Assembly: GCA_934597255.1 (NCBI GenBank) | Contig: CAKTQV010000003.1 | Location: 178,773 to 242,772, forward strand | DNA length: 64,000 nt | Source: an uncultured Oscillospiraceae bacterium | GTDB taxonomy: Bacteria > Bacillota > Clostridia > Oscillospirales > Oscillospiraceae | Direction of reading: 5' to 3' | In this document: positions 1-8,801 of the stretch, one piece after another | How positions within the stretch are numbered: position 1 is the stretch's first letter | Layout: each line of letters begins with the position of its first letter | The notes under the pieces: model-generated | What the model was told of the DNA's origin: nothing | Databases searched by the model: none | What the model saw: the letters and a program-made list of their open reading frames with translations, nothing else | Made by a program: the position numbers and the translations under genes

Positions 1-539
1 ATAACGGCCGCACGGACGCCGGTATGCGCCTCGATGCGCTCTGCAAGCGCGGCGCTTACCGCCACGACCGCCGCCGCATGGGTATAGATATCGCGGTACA
101 TGGCGCGCACCAACGGCTTCAGGGCCGGGACGTTGACCGCCGAGGAATGCTCCGTCACCACGCAGGGAACAGCGTATTTTTCGCATACCCGGACAACGCA
201 GCCGCCCAGATCGCCGAAGTGGACGTGAACGACGTCCGGCCTCCCGTCCTCGCGGATAACGCGCTTCATGAGACGGGAGAACACGCGCTCGCCCGCCGCC
301 GCAAACAGGCGGAGGGGAAGCGGGCCGACCGGCGCGTCCGCCCGGTATACCGTCATACCGCCGTCCTCAAAGCGGCGGACGCCCCAGCGCCGCCAGCGCC
401 GTATCGAACGCAGATCCAGCGCCGCGAATACGACCTTATGTCCCAGCTCCCGCAGGGCGCGGGCCTGATCGCGCTCGAATATCGCGCCGTCCGGGTCATT
501 TTTATCGGGATAGGTGCGTCCAACCACCAGTATATACAT
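1..539 (-). CDS. Glycosyltransferase family 4, N-terminal part (runs off the window)
   Basis: The last gene of the polysaccharide operon; only its first 179 codons lie in the window. Translation from the ATG at 539 begins MYILVVGRTYPDKNDP, the usual N-terminal Rossmann strand of a GT4 enzyme. It then shows a VVHVHFGDLGG stretch near residue 105 and VTEHSS near residue 128, both typical of the acceptor-binding GT4 N-domain. The C-terminal nucleotide-sugar domain is outside. A GGAGGAAGCTGT ribosome site precedes the ATG, and the gene follows the next glycosyltransferase by 22 bases, so it is co-transcribed. The donor and acceptor sugars cannot be told from this half. Confidence 0.88.
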   Translation of the reverse strand, partial: MYILVVGRTYPDKNDPDGAIFERDQARALRELGHKVVFAALDLRSIRRWRRWGVRRFEDGGMTVYRADAPVGPLPLRLFAAAGERVFSRLMKRVIREDGRPDVVHVHFGDLGGCVVRVCEKYAVPCVVTEHSSAVNVPALKPLVRAMYRDIYTHAAAVVAVSAALAERIEAHTGVRAAV

Positions 540-561
540 ACAGCTTCCTCCGGATAAAGCC

Positions 562-1662
562 TCAGAGCGAGGCGTACAGCTCCAGCAGCGCAGCCTCCTG
601 CGTCGACCAGTTGAAGCGCTCCAGCGCGGCGCGGCGGCCGTTTTCGCCAAGCTTCCTCGCATAGTCCGGGTCGTCCAGCAGGCGGCGGATGGCCGCCTTG
701 ACCGCCTCCGTGTCGCGGGGATCGACGTACAGGCCGAATTGGTACTCGTCGATCATCCGTTTTTCAAACGGACTGTCCGAGACGAGCGCCGGTATCCCGG
801 CCAGCATATACTCGTGCACCTTCGCGCCGAACGTGTCGCAGCTATAGTACTGTCCCTCGTCAAGCGAAATGCACGCGCCGATCTTCGTCCCGGCAAGAAT
901 ACGGCGTATGGTCTGGCGGTCCACGCGTCCGAGATAGCGGATGCAGTCGGACTTCGCAAGCGTCTCCCGCTCCAGCTTCTCCGTTTCAAACCACCCGGCA
1001 AACAGCAGCCGCGCGCCCAGCGCCGCCGCCGCGTCCGACAGATAGACGATCCCGTTGTTCTCCGTGATGGAGCCGGTGTAGCACACGTCCGACTCGATGC
1101 GCTCCTCCGGCACGATGTCGTCCAGCGAGCCGAACTCGCTGAGTATCGGGTAGTTCTCGACAAACACCGTCCGGTGCGCCCGCCCCTCAAAAATATTCTT
1201 CCCGTCGAAGGTACAGGGTATGATCACCGCCGTAAAACGGCGGACGCAACGCGTCTCATAGGCCTTGTAGATCACACTGGCGAGCTTCGCCAGCCAGTGC
1301 GGCAGATAGGGCTTGCACGCAAGCTGCGCGACGCTGTTCTCGTGGCTGTCGAAGATGACCTTCTTCCCCCTCTTCGCCAGCTTCACGCCGTAGGGCAGAA
1401 GCTCCGGGTCGTGGAAGTGATACACGTCGCAGTCGAGCGACAGCGCCTTTTCATAGACGCGCCGTGCAAATTTCGTCATGCGCTCCACGCGTCCTTCAGG
1501 CTCAGCGCCCAGCCCGATCACACGGACGCCCGCCTCCTCGCGGCTCTCCCCGGCCGCGACCAGATATACCTCATACCCCGCCGCCGCCAGCGAGCGGCAT
1601 TCTCTGTAAAAAATGCGCGTATCCGTGTTGTCGTGCGCACTCGTCATGTGACAAACTTTCAT
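562..1662 (-). CDS. Glycosyltransferase family 4
   Basis: A full-length GT4 retaining glycosyltransferase of 366 residues, expected to act on the cytoplasmic face of the membrane in polysaccharide assembly. It begins MKVCHMTSAHDNTDTRIFY, shows YHFHDPELLPYG near residue 82, and carries the GT4 donor-site region EYMLAGIPALVSD in the C-terminal third. There are no membrane segments. It sits 15 bases after the epimerase gene and 22 before the next glycosyltransferase, in one minus-strand operon. The specific sugar is not predictable. Confidence 0.9.
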   Translation of the reverse strand: MKVCHMTSAHDNTDTRIFYRECRSLAAAGYEVYLVAAGESREEAGVRVIGLGAEPEGRVERMTKFARRVYEKALSLDCDVYHFHDPELLPYGVKLAKRGKKVIFDSHENSVAQLACKPYLPHWLAKLASVIYKAYETRCVRRFTAVIIPCTFDGKNIFEGRAHRTVFVENYPILSEFGSLDDIVPEERIESDVCYTGSITENNGIVYLSDAAAALGARLLFAGWFETEKLERETLAKSDCIRYLGRVDRQTIRRILAGTKIGACISLDEGQYYSCDTFGAKVHEYMLAGIPALVSDSPFEKRMIDEYQFGLYVDPRDTEAVKAAIRRLLDDPDYARKLGENGRRAALERFNWSTQEAALLELYASL

Positions 1663-1677
1663 ATATTCCCCTTCGGC

Positions 1678-2781
1678 TCAGCGCCCGCTTTCCGCCAGGC
1701 GGGTCAAAATATCGACCGTCTTCTGCGCCGCCGTACCATCGCCGAACGGCTGGAAGTCCGGGTCGATCTCCTGTCCCTGGGACAGCTTTTCCAGAATATC
1801 CGCCCGCTCGGGACGGACAAGGCGGTTTCGTCCGCCCACCATCGTATCCGGCCACAAAACCACCCGCAGGAGCGTGACGCACTGTTTCTGCGCGAAAAAC
1901 GCCTCCCGCTGCAGGCCGCCGGAATCCGTTACTATCTTTTTCGCATGAGAGGTGAGGTAGACGCTCATCAGATAGCCGACCGGCTGGCACAGAACGATGT
2001 TGGTAAGACCAAGCTCCCGCCGCAGCCGCTGCGCCCGCTCCCGGTTCCTCGGATGCACCGGATAGACCGCCGGTGCGTCCAGCTCCTCCATGGCGAGCAG
2101 TATCTGGCGCAGAGGCTCGTCCTCCCGCGTGTTCTCCTCGCGGTGGCAGGTAAGGTAGTAAAAGCTGTCCGGCAGCGGCACGGGGTTTCCGTCGAAATCG
2201 AGAAGCGGCTCCGGCTGCCGGTCGCCCAGTCTGCGCGCATAGTGGGCAAAGGCATCGTACATGAGGTCGCCGGTAAAATAGACGTGCTCCGTCCGTCCTT
2301 CGCGCCGCAGCGATGCCACGTCCCGCTCCGTGCAGCACATCAGATAGGTGGAGATGCGGTCAGTCAGAACGCGGTTGATCTCCTCCGGGTTGGGAAAAAC
2401 GCCGGGATGCTCCTCGTCCTTTCGGACGCCCGCTTCCATGTGGCACACGGGGATATACAGCTTCGCCGCCGCCAGCGCCGCCGCCAGCGTCGAGTTCGTG
2501 TCGCCATAGAGCATGACGAGCTCCGGCTTTTCTGCGAGCATCGTCTTTTCGAGCGCCACAAGCATACGGGCGGTCATCTCCGCATGGCTCCCGCCGCTGA
2601 TACCGAGGTTATAGGCTGGCTTCGGGATATCCAACTCGGTGAAAAAGACCTCCGACATATTGTAGTCGTAGTGCTGCCCCGTGTGCACGAGCACCTCCTC
2701 GTGCCTGCCCTCCAACGCGTGCGACAGCATGGCCGCCTTGATGAATTGCGGTCTCGCGCCGACCACCGAAAGAATCTTCAT
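1678..2781 (-). CDS. wecB: UDP-N-acetylglucosamine 2-epimerase (non-hydrolysing)
   Basis: Interconverts UDP-GlcNAc and UDP-ManNAc, supplying ManNAc-type sugars for surface polysaccharide. The protein of 367 residues shows the family signatures in order: VVGARPQFIK at the N-terminus, YGDTNSTLAA near residue 95, HMEAGVRK near residue 117, CHREENT near residue 208 and SGGLQREAFF near residue 280. I place the start at the ATG of MKILSVVGARP; in-frame GTG and TTG codons 6-12 bases upstream are possible. The 6-dehydrogenase at 7387-8727 could oxidise the product, as WecC does in other organisms. Confidence 0.93.
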   Translation of the reverse strand: MKILSVVGARPQFIKAAMLSHALEGRHEEVLVHTGQHYDYNMSEVFFTELDIPKPAYNLGISGGSHAEMTARMLVALEKTMLAEKPELVMLYGDTNSTLAAALAAAKLYIPVCHMEAGVRKDEEHPGVFPNPEEINRVLTDRISTYLMCCTERDVASLRREGRTEHVYFTGDLMYDAFAHYARRLGDRQPEPLLDFDGNPVPLPDSFYYLTCHREENTREDEPLRQILLAMEELDAPAVYPVHPRNRERAQRLRRELGLTNIVLCQPVGYLMSVYLTSHAKKIVTDSGGLQREAFFAQKQCVTLLRVVLWPDTMVGGRNRLVRPERADILEKLSQGQEIDPDFQPFGDGTAAQKTVDILTRLAESGR

Positions 2782-2849
2782 TGACAAATTCACTCCCTAT
2801 CTCATGCTCCCACCGCGTGGGGATCATTCCCGAATACCAGCCGTACCGC

Positions 2850-3926
2850 TCACCAGGCGATCGGGCGGTCGTCCGGGTCGAAAAAGCTCTCCTGCAAACG
2901 GCGGGACATCCGCGTCCCGTATTTTATCTCACACGCAGGAAGCTCCTCGCCCAGCAGCCGCTTGATGCCCAGATACGGCAGATTCACGCCCGCCGCGGCG
3001 CAGGCAACCACACCGGCGGTCAGTCTCGGATTGACCTCCAGCACATGCGGCTCCTTTTCCCCGGCGTCATACAGAAGGTCGAAGCCGAAGTTGCCGTCCA
3101 TGCCGAATGCCGATACCACGCGCTCGCAAAGCTCCTGCACCTGCGGGTTTTCGGTGATGACCAGACTCATCATATTGCTTGTGACGACGCTCAGCCCCCG
3201 GCGGCACACCGCATATTTTGGCTTGCCGCGGTCAGCCAGAAAGTCTACGGTATATTCCGTCCCGCCAAGATACTCCATCACGAGCATCTCCGGTATCTCC
3301 GGCTTTTCACTGAGCGTGTCGATCAGCTCGTCGTAGCTGATGTACATGGAATTGGGCTTATCGTTAAAGAAAAGGTCATACTTGGAAATGAACGGGTCGA
3401 CCATACGCACGCCGCGGCTTCCGTTGCCGACCGCGCCCTTGACGCACACCGCCTTATGCGGATAACCAAGCTCCGCGCAGGCGGCCTTGAGCTCCTCTAC
3501 CGTATGAGCGACGCGAAAATCCGCCGTGGGTATGCCCTTATCGCGCATGGCGCTCAGAAGCGCCGCCTTGTTGTTCACAATGGCGAGCACATCCGGCTTC
3601 ATCACCGCGACCTTCACGCCCAGCCGCTCGAATTCCGGGACGGCCAGCGAAAACTTCATCAACTCCCGCGTCACGATGGGTTCGACGACGTCCACCTTTT
3701 CCGTGCGGCATATTTCAAGGACGCGCGGGATAAAGGCGTCGTCCTTCGCCGCCGGTACGACATGAAAAGCGTCGGCCAGGCCGCGGGAAGCCGCGTTTTC
3801 GTTCATATCCACGCCAACAATACGCACATGGCGCTCCGTCACCTTCCGGAGGCACTGGATGATCCCCGGCGCGCCCGGCGCGCCGCAGCCTGTAAGCAAA
3901 ACCGTAATGTCTTTCAATTCTTTCAA
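2850..3926 (-). CDS. ATP-grasp domain protein (carboxylate-amine/thiol ligase)
   Basis: A carbamoyl-phosphate-synthase-like ATP-grasp enzyme of about 358 residues. The N-terminus carries VLLTGCGAPGAPG, a Rossmann-like pre-ATP-grasp loop. The glycine-rich ATP loop KGAVGNGSRGVR lies near residue 155, VMEYLGGTEYTVD near residue 210, and the Mg-binding EVNPRLTAG near residue 295. The family joins a carboxylate to an amine through an acyl phosphate. Next to a PIG-L deacetylase, a decarboxylase-like PLP enzyme and glycosyltransferases, it may attach an amino acid or amine to a sugar; that is inference. The chosen TTG start gives a 4-base overlap with the upstream gene's stop; an in-frame GTG at 3938 is the alternative. 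Confidence 0.85.
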   Translation of the reverse strand: MKELKDITVLLTGCGAPGAPGIIQCLRKVTERHVRIVGVDMNENAASRGLADAFHVVPAAKDDAFIPRVLEICRTEKVDVVEPIVTRELMKFSLAVPEFERLGVKVAVMKPDVLAIVNNKAALLSAMRDKGIPTADFRVAHTVEELKAACAELGYPHKAVCVKGAVGNGSRGVRMVDPFISKYDLFFNDKPNSMYISYDELIDTLSEKPEIPEMLVMEYLGGTEYTVDFLADRGKPKYAVCRRGLSVVTSNMMSLVITENPQVQELCERVVSAFGMDGNFGFDLLYDAGEKEPHVLEVNPRLTAGVVACAAAGVNLPYLGIKRLLGEELPACEIKYGTRMSRRLQESFFDPDDRPIAW

Positions 3927-4564
3927 TTTACGATACACCTCATTACTTCAAAAACTTCCGCCAGATCACATCCGGCCTGTACGCCGTGGACGCGGAGCTG
4001 CCCCTCCAGAAACGCAGGGTCCGAATAGGGACGTCCCTGCTGGGTCTTGTAGCACTCGATGGCCGCCCGCTTGCGCGCAAGCTGCTCCCGCGTGACACCG
4101 ATGAACAGCTGGCTGTCAAAGCAGAAGTCGTTCCACGGCATCTCATAGCCCAGCAGCGTGACGCGCTTGAAGGCACGTCTCGCCTCCTGCGCGATGACCG
4201 TATGATCCTGATGGACGTCATGCAGCGACGGGGCAAAAACGATGTCCGGCTGTATCTCCCGTCCAAGCACGATCATATCGTCCAGTATCGCCTGCCGGTT
4301 TTCCGGGAAGCGCCGCACCGGGTAGTCGAAAATATGTACATTCTCCCGCGCAATGCCCAGCGTATGCGTCGCATCCAGCAGCTCCCATTTCAGCGTATCC
4401 TCCGCGTAGCCGGCGGGCACGGAATCCCGGCAGATGGAAAACGCGGCATAATGGACGCTGCCGCCCTCGTCCAAAAGACGGGCGAGCGTACCGCCGCAGC
4501 CGAATTCACCGTCGTCCGTATGCGGCGCGAGCACCAGCGCCGTTTTATCTTTCATCGTAAGCAT
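3923..4564 (-). CDS. PIG-L family deacetylase (LmbE-like)
   Basis: A zinc-dependent N-deacetylase of 213 residues of the PIG-L/LmbE/MshB type, which removes acetyl from N-acetyl sugars. The metal-binding motif APHTDDGEFGCGG lies at residues 13-25 and a second histidine cluster, LHDVHQDHT, near residue 105. A GGAGAG ribosome site precedes the ATG. It overlaps the ATP-grasp gene and follows the PLP enzyme by 12 bases. In this operon the likely substrate is a GlcNAc- or ManNAc-containing nucleotide sugar or lipid-linked sugar; the sequence does not decide which. Confidence 0.9.
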   Translation of the reverse strand: MLTMKDKTALVLAPHTDDGEFGCGGTLARLLDEGGSVHYAAFSICRDSVPAGYAEDTLKWELLDATHTLGIARENVHIFDYPVRRFPENRQAILDDMIVLGREIQPDIVFAPSLHDVHQDHTVIAQEARRAFKRVTLLGYEMPWNDFCFDSQLFIGVTREQLARKRAAIECYKTQQGRPYSDPAFLEGQLRVHGVQAGCDLAEVFEVMRCIVN

Positions 4565-4576
4565 GAGCTTCTCTCC

Positions 4577-5806
4577 TTACTCAAAGGAAAATTTGGAGAA
4601 CAGATCGTCAAAGCTCTCGGCACGCATGATCTGCCTCACGGACCCGTCCGCGCGGCGTGCCACCATGGCGCAGTTCGGGTGGATAAAGGGCGGCTTGGAC
4701 ACGACCGAGTACCCGCCGACATTGCCGAATACAAGCCGGTCTCCCACGCCGAGCGCGCCCTTATAGCCGCGATACAGCACGTCGTTTTCAAGGCAGGTAT
4801 AGCCGGTGATATCGACCGCGTCATAGACAGTGCGCTTCCCTTCTCCCGGTATCCACTCCAGCGGAAGCTGCTTTCCGCGGCATATCTCGCCCAGGTTATA
4901 GAAGCTCCCGTCCACCGTTGCGATATCGCGCCCCAGAATATTTTTGATATCGAGCACGGCCGTGAGAAAATAGACATACTTGGAGATAAGCGTCGCCCCC
5001 GGCTCGGTGAACACGATGGGCTGCTTCTCCTCCGGCAGTCCGCCATAGCGTCCGGCGAACGGCTTCAGAACAGCCTGCGCGTAGTCGCGGTAGCCGGGTA
5101 TGTCGGCGTTGAACTGCGCGGCAAAGTCCGGCGCCATGCGGCCGAACATCCCGCTTCCCAGGCTGATGTACGCCGGCGGCCGCTCGCCAAACAGCTCGTC
5201 CGCCAGCCCCAGCATGATCTCCGTCCGGCGCGCCCATGCCGCCAGATCCCGCGAATGGCCGATGTGGCAGTGCAGCCCGCGCAGCGCAATATTGTCCCGC
5301 TGCGAGAGCATGCGCACGATCTCTTCCATCTCCGGGCTGTGCGGCGCCGTGCCGAAGCGGGAATAGTAGCCGCGCCCCAGATCGAGGTTGACACGCAGTC
5401 CGACCGCGAGCGTTTTGTCCCGGTTCGCGTCCGCCAGTGCGCATACCCGCGCGGCCTCCGCCACATTGTCGATGTTGCTGATCCCGCCGTTCAGAAGGTG
5501 CCTCTCCATCGCGGCGCCCTTGGCCGGGCCGTTATAGACAATGTGCGGCGCATCATAGCCAAGCCGTTCGGCCACCTCATATTCCATGTCGGAGACGACC
5601 TCCGCATATCCCCCCAGCCGCTTCACAAGCGCACAGATATACGGCGTATAATTGGTTTTGTAGGAATAGGACAGCCGGTATCGCGGGTAGACCGCCTGAA
5701 ATGCGCCGACAAGCTCGCGGTAGTTATCCGTGAATTCCTCCTCGTCAAACACATACAGCGGCGTTCCGTATGTCTCCGCGAGCGCCTTGAAATCATCCGC
5801 GACCAT
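4577..5806 (-). CDS. PLP fold-III amino acid decarboxylase-like enzyme (diaminopimelate/ornithine decarboxylase family)
   Basis: A 409-residue alanine-racemase-fold enzyme of the DapDC/ODC family. The PLP lysine is K50 in YSYKTNY; the barrel shows GLHCHIGHSRD near residue 180 and EPGATLISKY near residue 275. The C-terminal active-site segment reads TCLEND, where diaminopimelate decarboxylases usually have a Cys-Glu-Ser-x-Asp pattern, and the usual EPGR motif is EPGA. Substrate specificity is therefore probably not meso-DAP. It lies in a glycosyltransferase operon rather than with lysine genes and overlaps the neighbouring glycosyltransferase by 14 bases, suggesting it makes or modifies an amino compound for the polysaccharide. 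Confidence 0.85.
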   Translation of the reverse strand: MVADDFKALAETYGTPLYVFDEEEFTDNYRELVGAFQAVYPRYRLSYSYKTNYTPYICALVKRLGGYAEVVSDMEYEVAERLGYDAPHIVYNGPAKGAAMERHLLNGGISNIDNVAEAARVCALADANRDKTLAVGLRVNLDLGRGYYSRFGTAPHSPEMEEIVRMLSQRDNIALRGLHCHIGHSRDLAAWARRTEIMLGLADELFGERPPAYISLGSGMFGRMAPDFAAQFNADIPGYRDYAQAVLKPFAGRYGGLPEEKQPIVFTEPGATLISKYVYFLTAVLDIKNILGRDIATVDGSFYNLGEICRGKQLPLEWIPGEGKRTVYDAVDITGYTCLENDVLYRGYKGALGVGDRLVFGNVGGYSVVSKPPFIHPNCAMVARRADGSVRQIMRAESFDDLFSKFSFE

Positions 5807-7061
5807 GTTTCTCTCTCACCCTTTCAAAAACCGCGCATAGCTTATCCGTCAGCGCGTTGAAGTCGAATTCCTGCGCAAGGCGGCGTGCCGCGCCGCCCAT
5901 CTGCCCGCAAAGCGACGGCGACTGCGCCAGCGTCAGCAGCGCCTCCGTCACAGCCTCCGGTTCATTCTCCACCGTGAAGCCGCAGCCGTGCGCCCCGATC
6001 AGATCGTAGCGCCCCGGCACCGGGAACACGATCGGCCTTCCGGCCGCGAGATATTCGAATATTTTATTCTGGCTCATTCCGAAGCGGGCGATCTCCGCGC
6101 CATCTCCTTCGCAGCCGTCGATGAAGCACACATCCGCGCGGGTCAGTATCGCCGGTATCGCGTTTTTCGCCACGCGCCCCATAAAGCGGACGTTGTCAAG
6201 CCCGGCGTATTTCGCCGCGAGTGCCGCCCGCTCGTCACCGTCGCCATAGACCAGTATGCGGCATTGCGGAGCCTTCTCCCGCAGCACCGCCGCCGAATCG
6301 AGCAGCGCGTGGATGTCGTTTACGCGCCGGATAGAGCCGGCGTAGACGATCTTGAATACGGAGGGGGCGGTGATATATGTGTCCTCCGGCGCCTGCGCCG
6401 CCTGTTCGTCAAAAAGCGCAAGGTCAACGCCATTGTTGATATAATATATCTTGTCAAGGTCAACAGGGCCGCCGTGCGCCGTGTCCCAGCCCTTTTCGAG
6501 GATGTAATCGCGTCCGCCCTCCATCGAGAAGATCAGCGCGTCCGCCTTCTTATATATCCAGCGCTCGCCGCTGTACAGCAGCCGCAGCAGCGGATTTTTC
6601 CGCGATATCAGCCCGTAGGCCACAAAGCTCTCCGGCCACAGATCTGTCACCTCACAGACGCAGGGAACGCCGAAGCGCCTAGCCAGACGGATACCGGCCA
6701 ACAGTGTGAGCGTCTGCCCCGCCGAGGCGTATATTACGTCCGGCATTCCGTATTCATTGGTAAGCCGGGGACACAGCCGCTCCATCCGGCGCGCCACCTC
6801 AATATGGTTGATGACCCTGTCCTTGCCGCTCCCGGCATACGTCCGTCCCCGGAAAAGCACATAGCGAATGCCGTCGTCCTCCAGCTCCCGGTATTCCCGC
6901 CCGTCCTCGATGAGATTGACGTCCGAGTTGTGGACGGAACTGCCCGCAAAGACGGTGACACGATGTCCCCGCTCCATCAGCTTTTGGGCGAAATGATATG
7001 CCCTTGCAAGGTAATAGTATCGGGGTGGAACCGCATAATGGTTTAATATCCAGATATTCAC
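5793..7061 (-). CDS. Glycosyltransferase family 4 (WbuB-like)
   Basis: First gene of the polysaccharide operon, 422 residues. The N-terminus MNIWILNHYAVPP and the following tyrosine-rich stretch match WbuB-type GT4 enzymes that transfer N-acetylated sugars. The donor-site segment NKIFEYLAAGRPIVF lies near residue 330. I chose the GTG at 7061, preceded by AGGAAG at the right distance; an upstream in-frame ATG at 7103 would add residues unlike the family. The promoter at 7159-7186 leaves a leader of about 90 bases. Sugar specificity is unknown. Confidence 0.9.
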   Translation of the reverse strand: MNIWILNHYAVPPRYYYLARAYHFAQKLMERGHRVTVFAGSSVHNSDVNLIEDGREYRELEDDGIRYVLFRGRTYAGSGKDRVINHIEVARRMERLCPRLTNEYGMPDVIYASAGQTLTLLAGIRLARRFGVPCVCEVTDLWPESFVAYGLISRKNPLLRLLYSGERWIYKKADALIFSMEGGRDYILEKGWDTAHGGPVDLDKIYYINNGVDLALFDEQAAQAPEDTYITAPSVFKIVYAGSIRRVNDIHALLDSAAVLREKAPQCRILVYGDGDERAALAAKYAGLDNVRFMGRVAKNAIPAILTRADVCFIDGCEGDGAEIARFGMSQNKIFEYLAAGRPIVFPVPGRYDLIGAHGCGFTVENEPEAVTEALLTLAQSPSLCGQMGGAARRLAQEFDFNALTDKLCAVFERVREKHGRG

Positions 7062-7158
7062 AGCTTCTTCCTGTCTCCTGTCCAATGACCGCCGCAACGG
7101 CACGAAGCGGCGTTTTCCGCTCCGTCTGCCCCAGGGGAAAATCAGTGCTTTTGCGGTT

Positions 7159-7186
7159 ATTATACCCTATCGCCTGTTTTTTTCAA
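7159..7186 (-). promoter_or_regulatory. SigA-type promoter for the glycosyltransferase operon
   Basis: On the minus strand TTGAAA (7186-7181), a 16-base spacer and a perfect TATAAT (7164-7159). It lies between the terminator of the dehydrogenase gene and the GTG start at 7061, so the seven genes to the left form a separate transcription unit. Confidence 0.75.
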
Positions 7187-7205
7187 GTCTCTTGCCCCAT
7201 GGCAG

Positions 7206-7240
7206 CAAAAAGCGGCGAGACGGCCGCAGCCATCTCGCCG
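7206..7240 (-). terminator. Rho-independent terminator after the nucleotide-sugar dehydrogenase
   Basis: On the minus strand a perfect 8-bp stem (CGGCGAGA/TCTCGCCG, 7240-7233 with 7220-7213) with a 12-base loop is followed by CTTTTTG. It lies about 150 bases after the stop of the 6-dehydrogenase gene. The rest of the 325-base gap up to 7386 shows no gene. Confidence 0.8.
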
Positions 7241-7386
7241 TAGTAAGCTGTTGTTTCAAGCCGGACGGGATAGGCCGGCCGCCGTCCCGCCGCGCTCCGT
7301 CCTCTGTCCGCAGGCGGTGCCTTCCTGCGCCCGCCGGCTTATTCCGGCCGCCAGCGTCCATGACGCCGCATGGCCGTTTTCCGGAA

Positions 7387-8727
7387 TTACAGCCGCCAGA
7401 AGCGCATGCCGGAGGCCTTCAGCTCCGCCATCGGGTAAAGGCTCTTCACATCGAGCAGCACCTTTTCGCTGTCGGGAATATCCTGACGGAAGAGAGCCTT
7501 GAGGTCGTCCACCGTCAGCGAGCGGAATTCGCTGTGGCCCACCGCCACGATCACGCAGTCCGCATCATGTATCTCGCTGTAGGGCGTGAGCGTAACGCCG
7601 TATTCGTGCATGGCTTCCTCCGGGGCGCACCAGCCGTCCACAACGATGGGCTCCACGCCGTATTCCTCGAGACGCTTGATGATGTCGTTGATCTTGCTGT
7701 TGCGCACATCGGGGCAGTCCTCCTTGAAGGTCAGTCCCAGGATGACGACCTTGGAGTTCTTCGGGCTCTTGCCGACCTGCACCATGTTCCGTATCGCGGC
7801 ATCCGCCACATAAGGACCCATGCTGTCGTTGATCTGGCGGCCGGCCAGTATCACAGGGCAGTGGTAGCCGAATTTTTCGGCCTGATAGGTGAAATAGTAG
7901 GGGTCGATGCCGATGCAGTGACCGCCCACCAGACCGGGCCTGAAGCCCAGGGCGTTCCACTTGGAATTCATGCCCTCCAAAACCTCGATCGTGTCAATGC
8001 CCATGAGATCAAAGACCTTGGCAAGCTCGTTCATAAACGCAATGTTGATGTCGCGCTGGCTGTTCTCCACGACCTTCACCGCTTCCGCCGTCTTGATGTT
8101 CGACACGGGGAAGGTACCCGCCGCGATGACAATATCGTAGACCTGCTTGACCACCGAGCAGGTCAGCTCGTCCATACCGGACACGACCTTGCGGATGGTG
8201 GTGAGCGTATGCTCACGGTCGCCGGGGTTGATGCGTTCCGGCGAATAGGCGATCTTGAAGTCCACGCCGCATTTCAGACCGGAGTCGCCCTCCAGAATGG
8301 GGATGCAGACCTCCTCCGTGCAGCCGGGGTAGACCGTCGATTCATAACACACGATGGAGCCGGGCGTAAGGTTGCGTCCAACGATATGCGAAGCATTGAT
8401 GACCGGCTCAAGGTCGGGGATGTTGTCTTTTCCGACCGGCGTGGGCACCGCCACGATCAGGAATTTTGCCTCGCGCAGACGGGTTTCATCCGAGGTAAAA
8501 TCGACCGTTGTTTTGCTGATGGCCTCGTTGCCGACCTCGTTGGTGGGATCGATGCCGGACTTGTACTGCTGAATGCGGTGCTCATTGTGGTTAAAGCCAA
8601 TGACCTTGATGTGCTTGGCAAACTCCACCGCGATGGGCATTCCCACATAGCCGAGTCCGATCAGAGCCAGCTTTTCCTCACCAGCCATCAGTCGGTCATA
8701 CAGTGTATCAAAGCGTACCGTTTCCAT
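7387..8727 (-). CDS. Nucleotide sugar 6-dehydrogenase (UDP-GlcNAc/UDP-ManNAc dehydrogenase family)
   Basis: Oxidises C6 of a UDP-hexosamine to the uronic acid with two NAD+. The 446-residue protein shows the NAD-binding GLGYVG at residues 24-29, YESTVYPG and SPERINPGD in the first half, a central helix with NSQRDINIAFMNE, and the catalytic-cysteine motif GGHCIGIDPYYF near residue 270. The wording around the cysteine resembles TviB/WbpA/WecC rather than UDP-glucose dehydrogenases, so UDP-N-acetylhexosamine is the likely substrate (inference). It is downstream of the CapD-like gene, with which it shares the promoter at 10.9 kb, and ends in a terminator. Confidence 0.92.
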   Translation of the reverse strand: METVRFDTLYDRLMAGEEKLALIGLGYVGMPIAVEFAKHIKVIGFNHNEHRIQQYKSGIDPTNEVGNEAISKTTVDFTSDETRLREAKFLIVAVPTPVGKDNIPDLEPVINASHIVGRNLTPGSIVCYESTVYPGCTEEVCIPILEGDSGLKCGVDFKIAYSPERINPGDREHTLTTIRKVVSGMDELTCSVVKQVYDIVIAAGTFPVSNIKTAEAVKVVENSQRDINIAFMNELAKVFDLMGIDTIEVLEGMNSKWNALGFRPGLVGGHCIGIDPYYFTYQAEKFGYHCPVILAGRQINDSMGPYVADAAIRNMVQVGKSPKNSKVVILGLTFKEDCPDVRNSKINDIIKRLEEYGVEPIVVDGWCAPEEAMHEYGVTLTPYSEIHDADCVIVAVGHSEFRSLTVDDLKALFRQDIPDSEKVLLDVKSLYPMAELKASGMRFWRL

Positions 8728-8801
8728 AGTTGATTCCTTTCCTTTATCGGCCGCGGGGTCCCCCCTGCTTTTCAGCTTGGCCGTTTTTTCTTTCCCGCGC
8801 C

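Noticed and set aside
3868..3892. Identical GGCGCGCCCGGCGCGCC string here and near 34495
   Set aside because: Both encode Gly-Ala-Pro-Gly-Ala-Pro in unrelated proteins; biased codon use explains the match.
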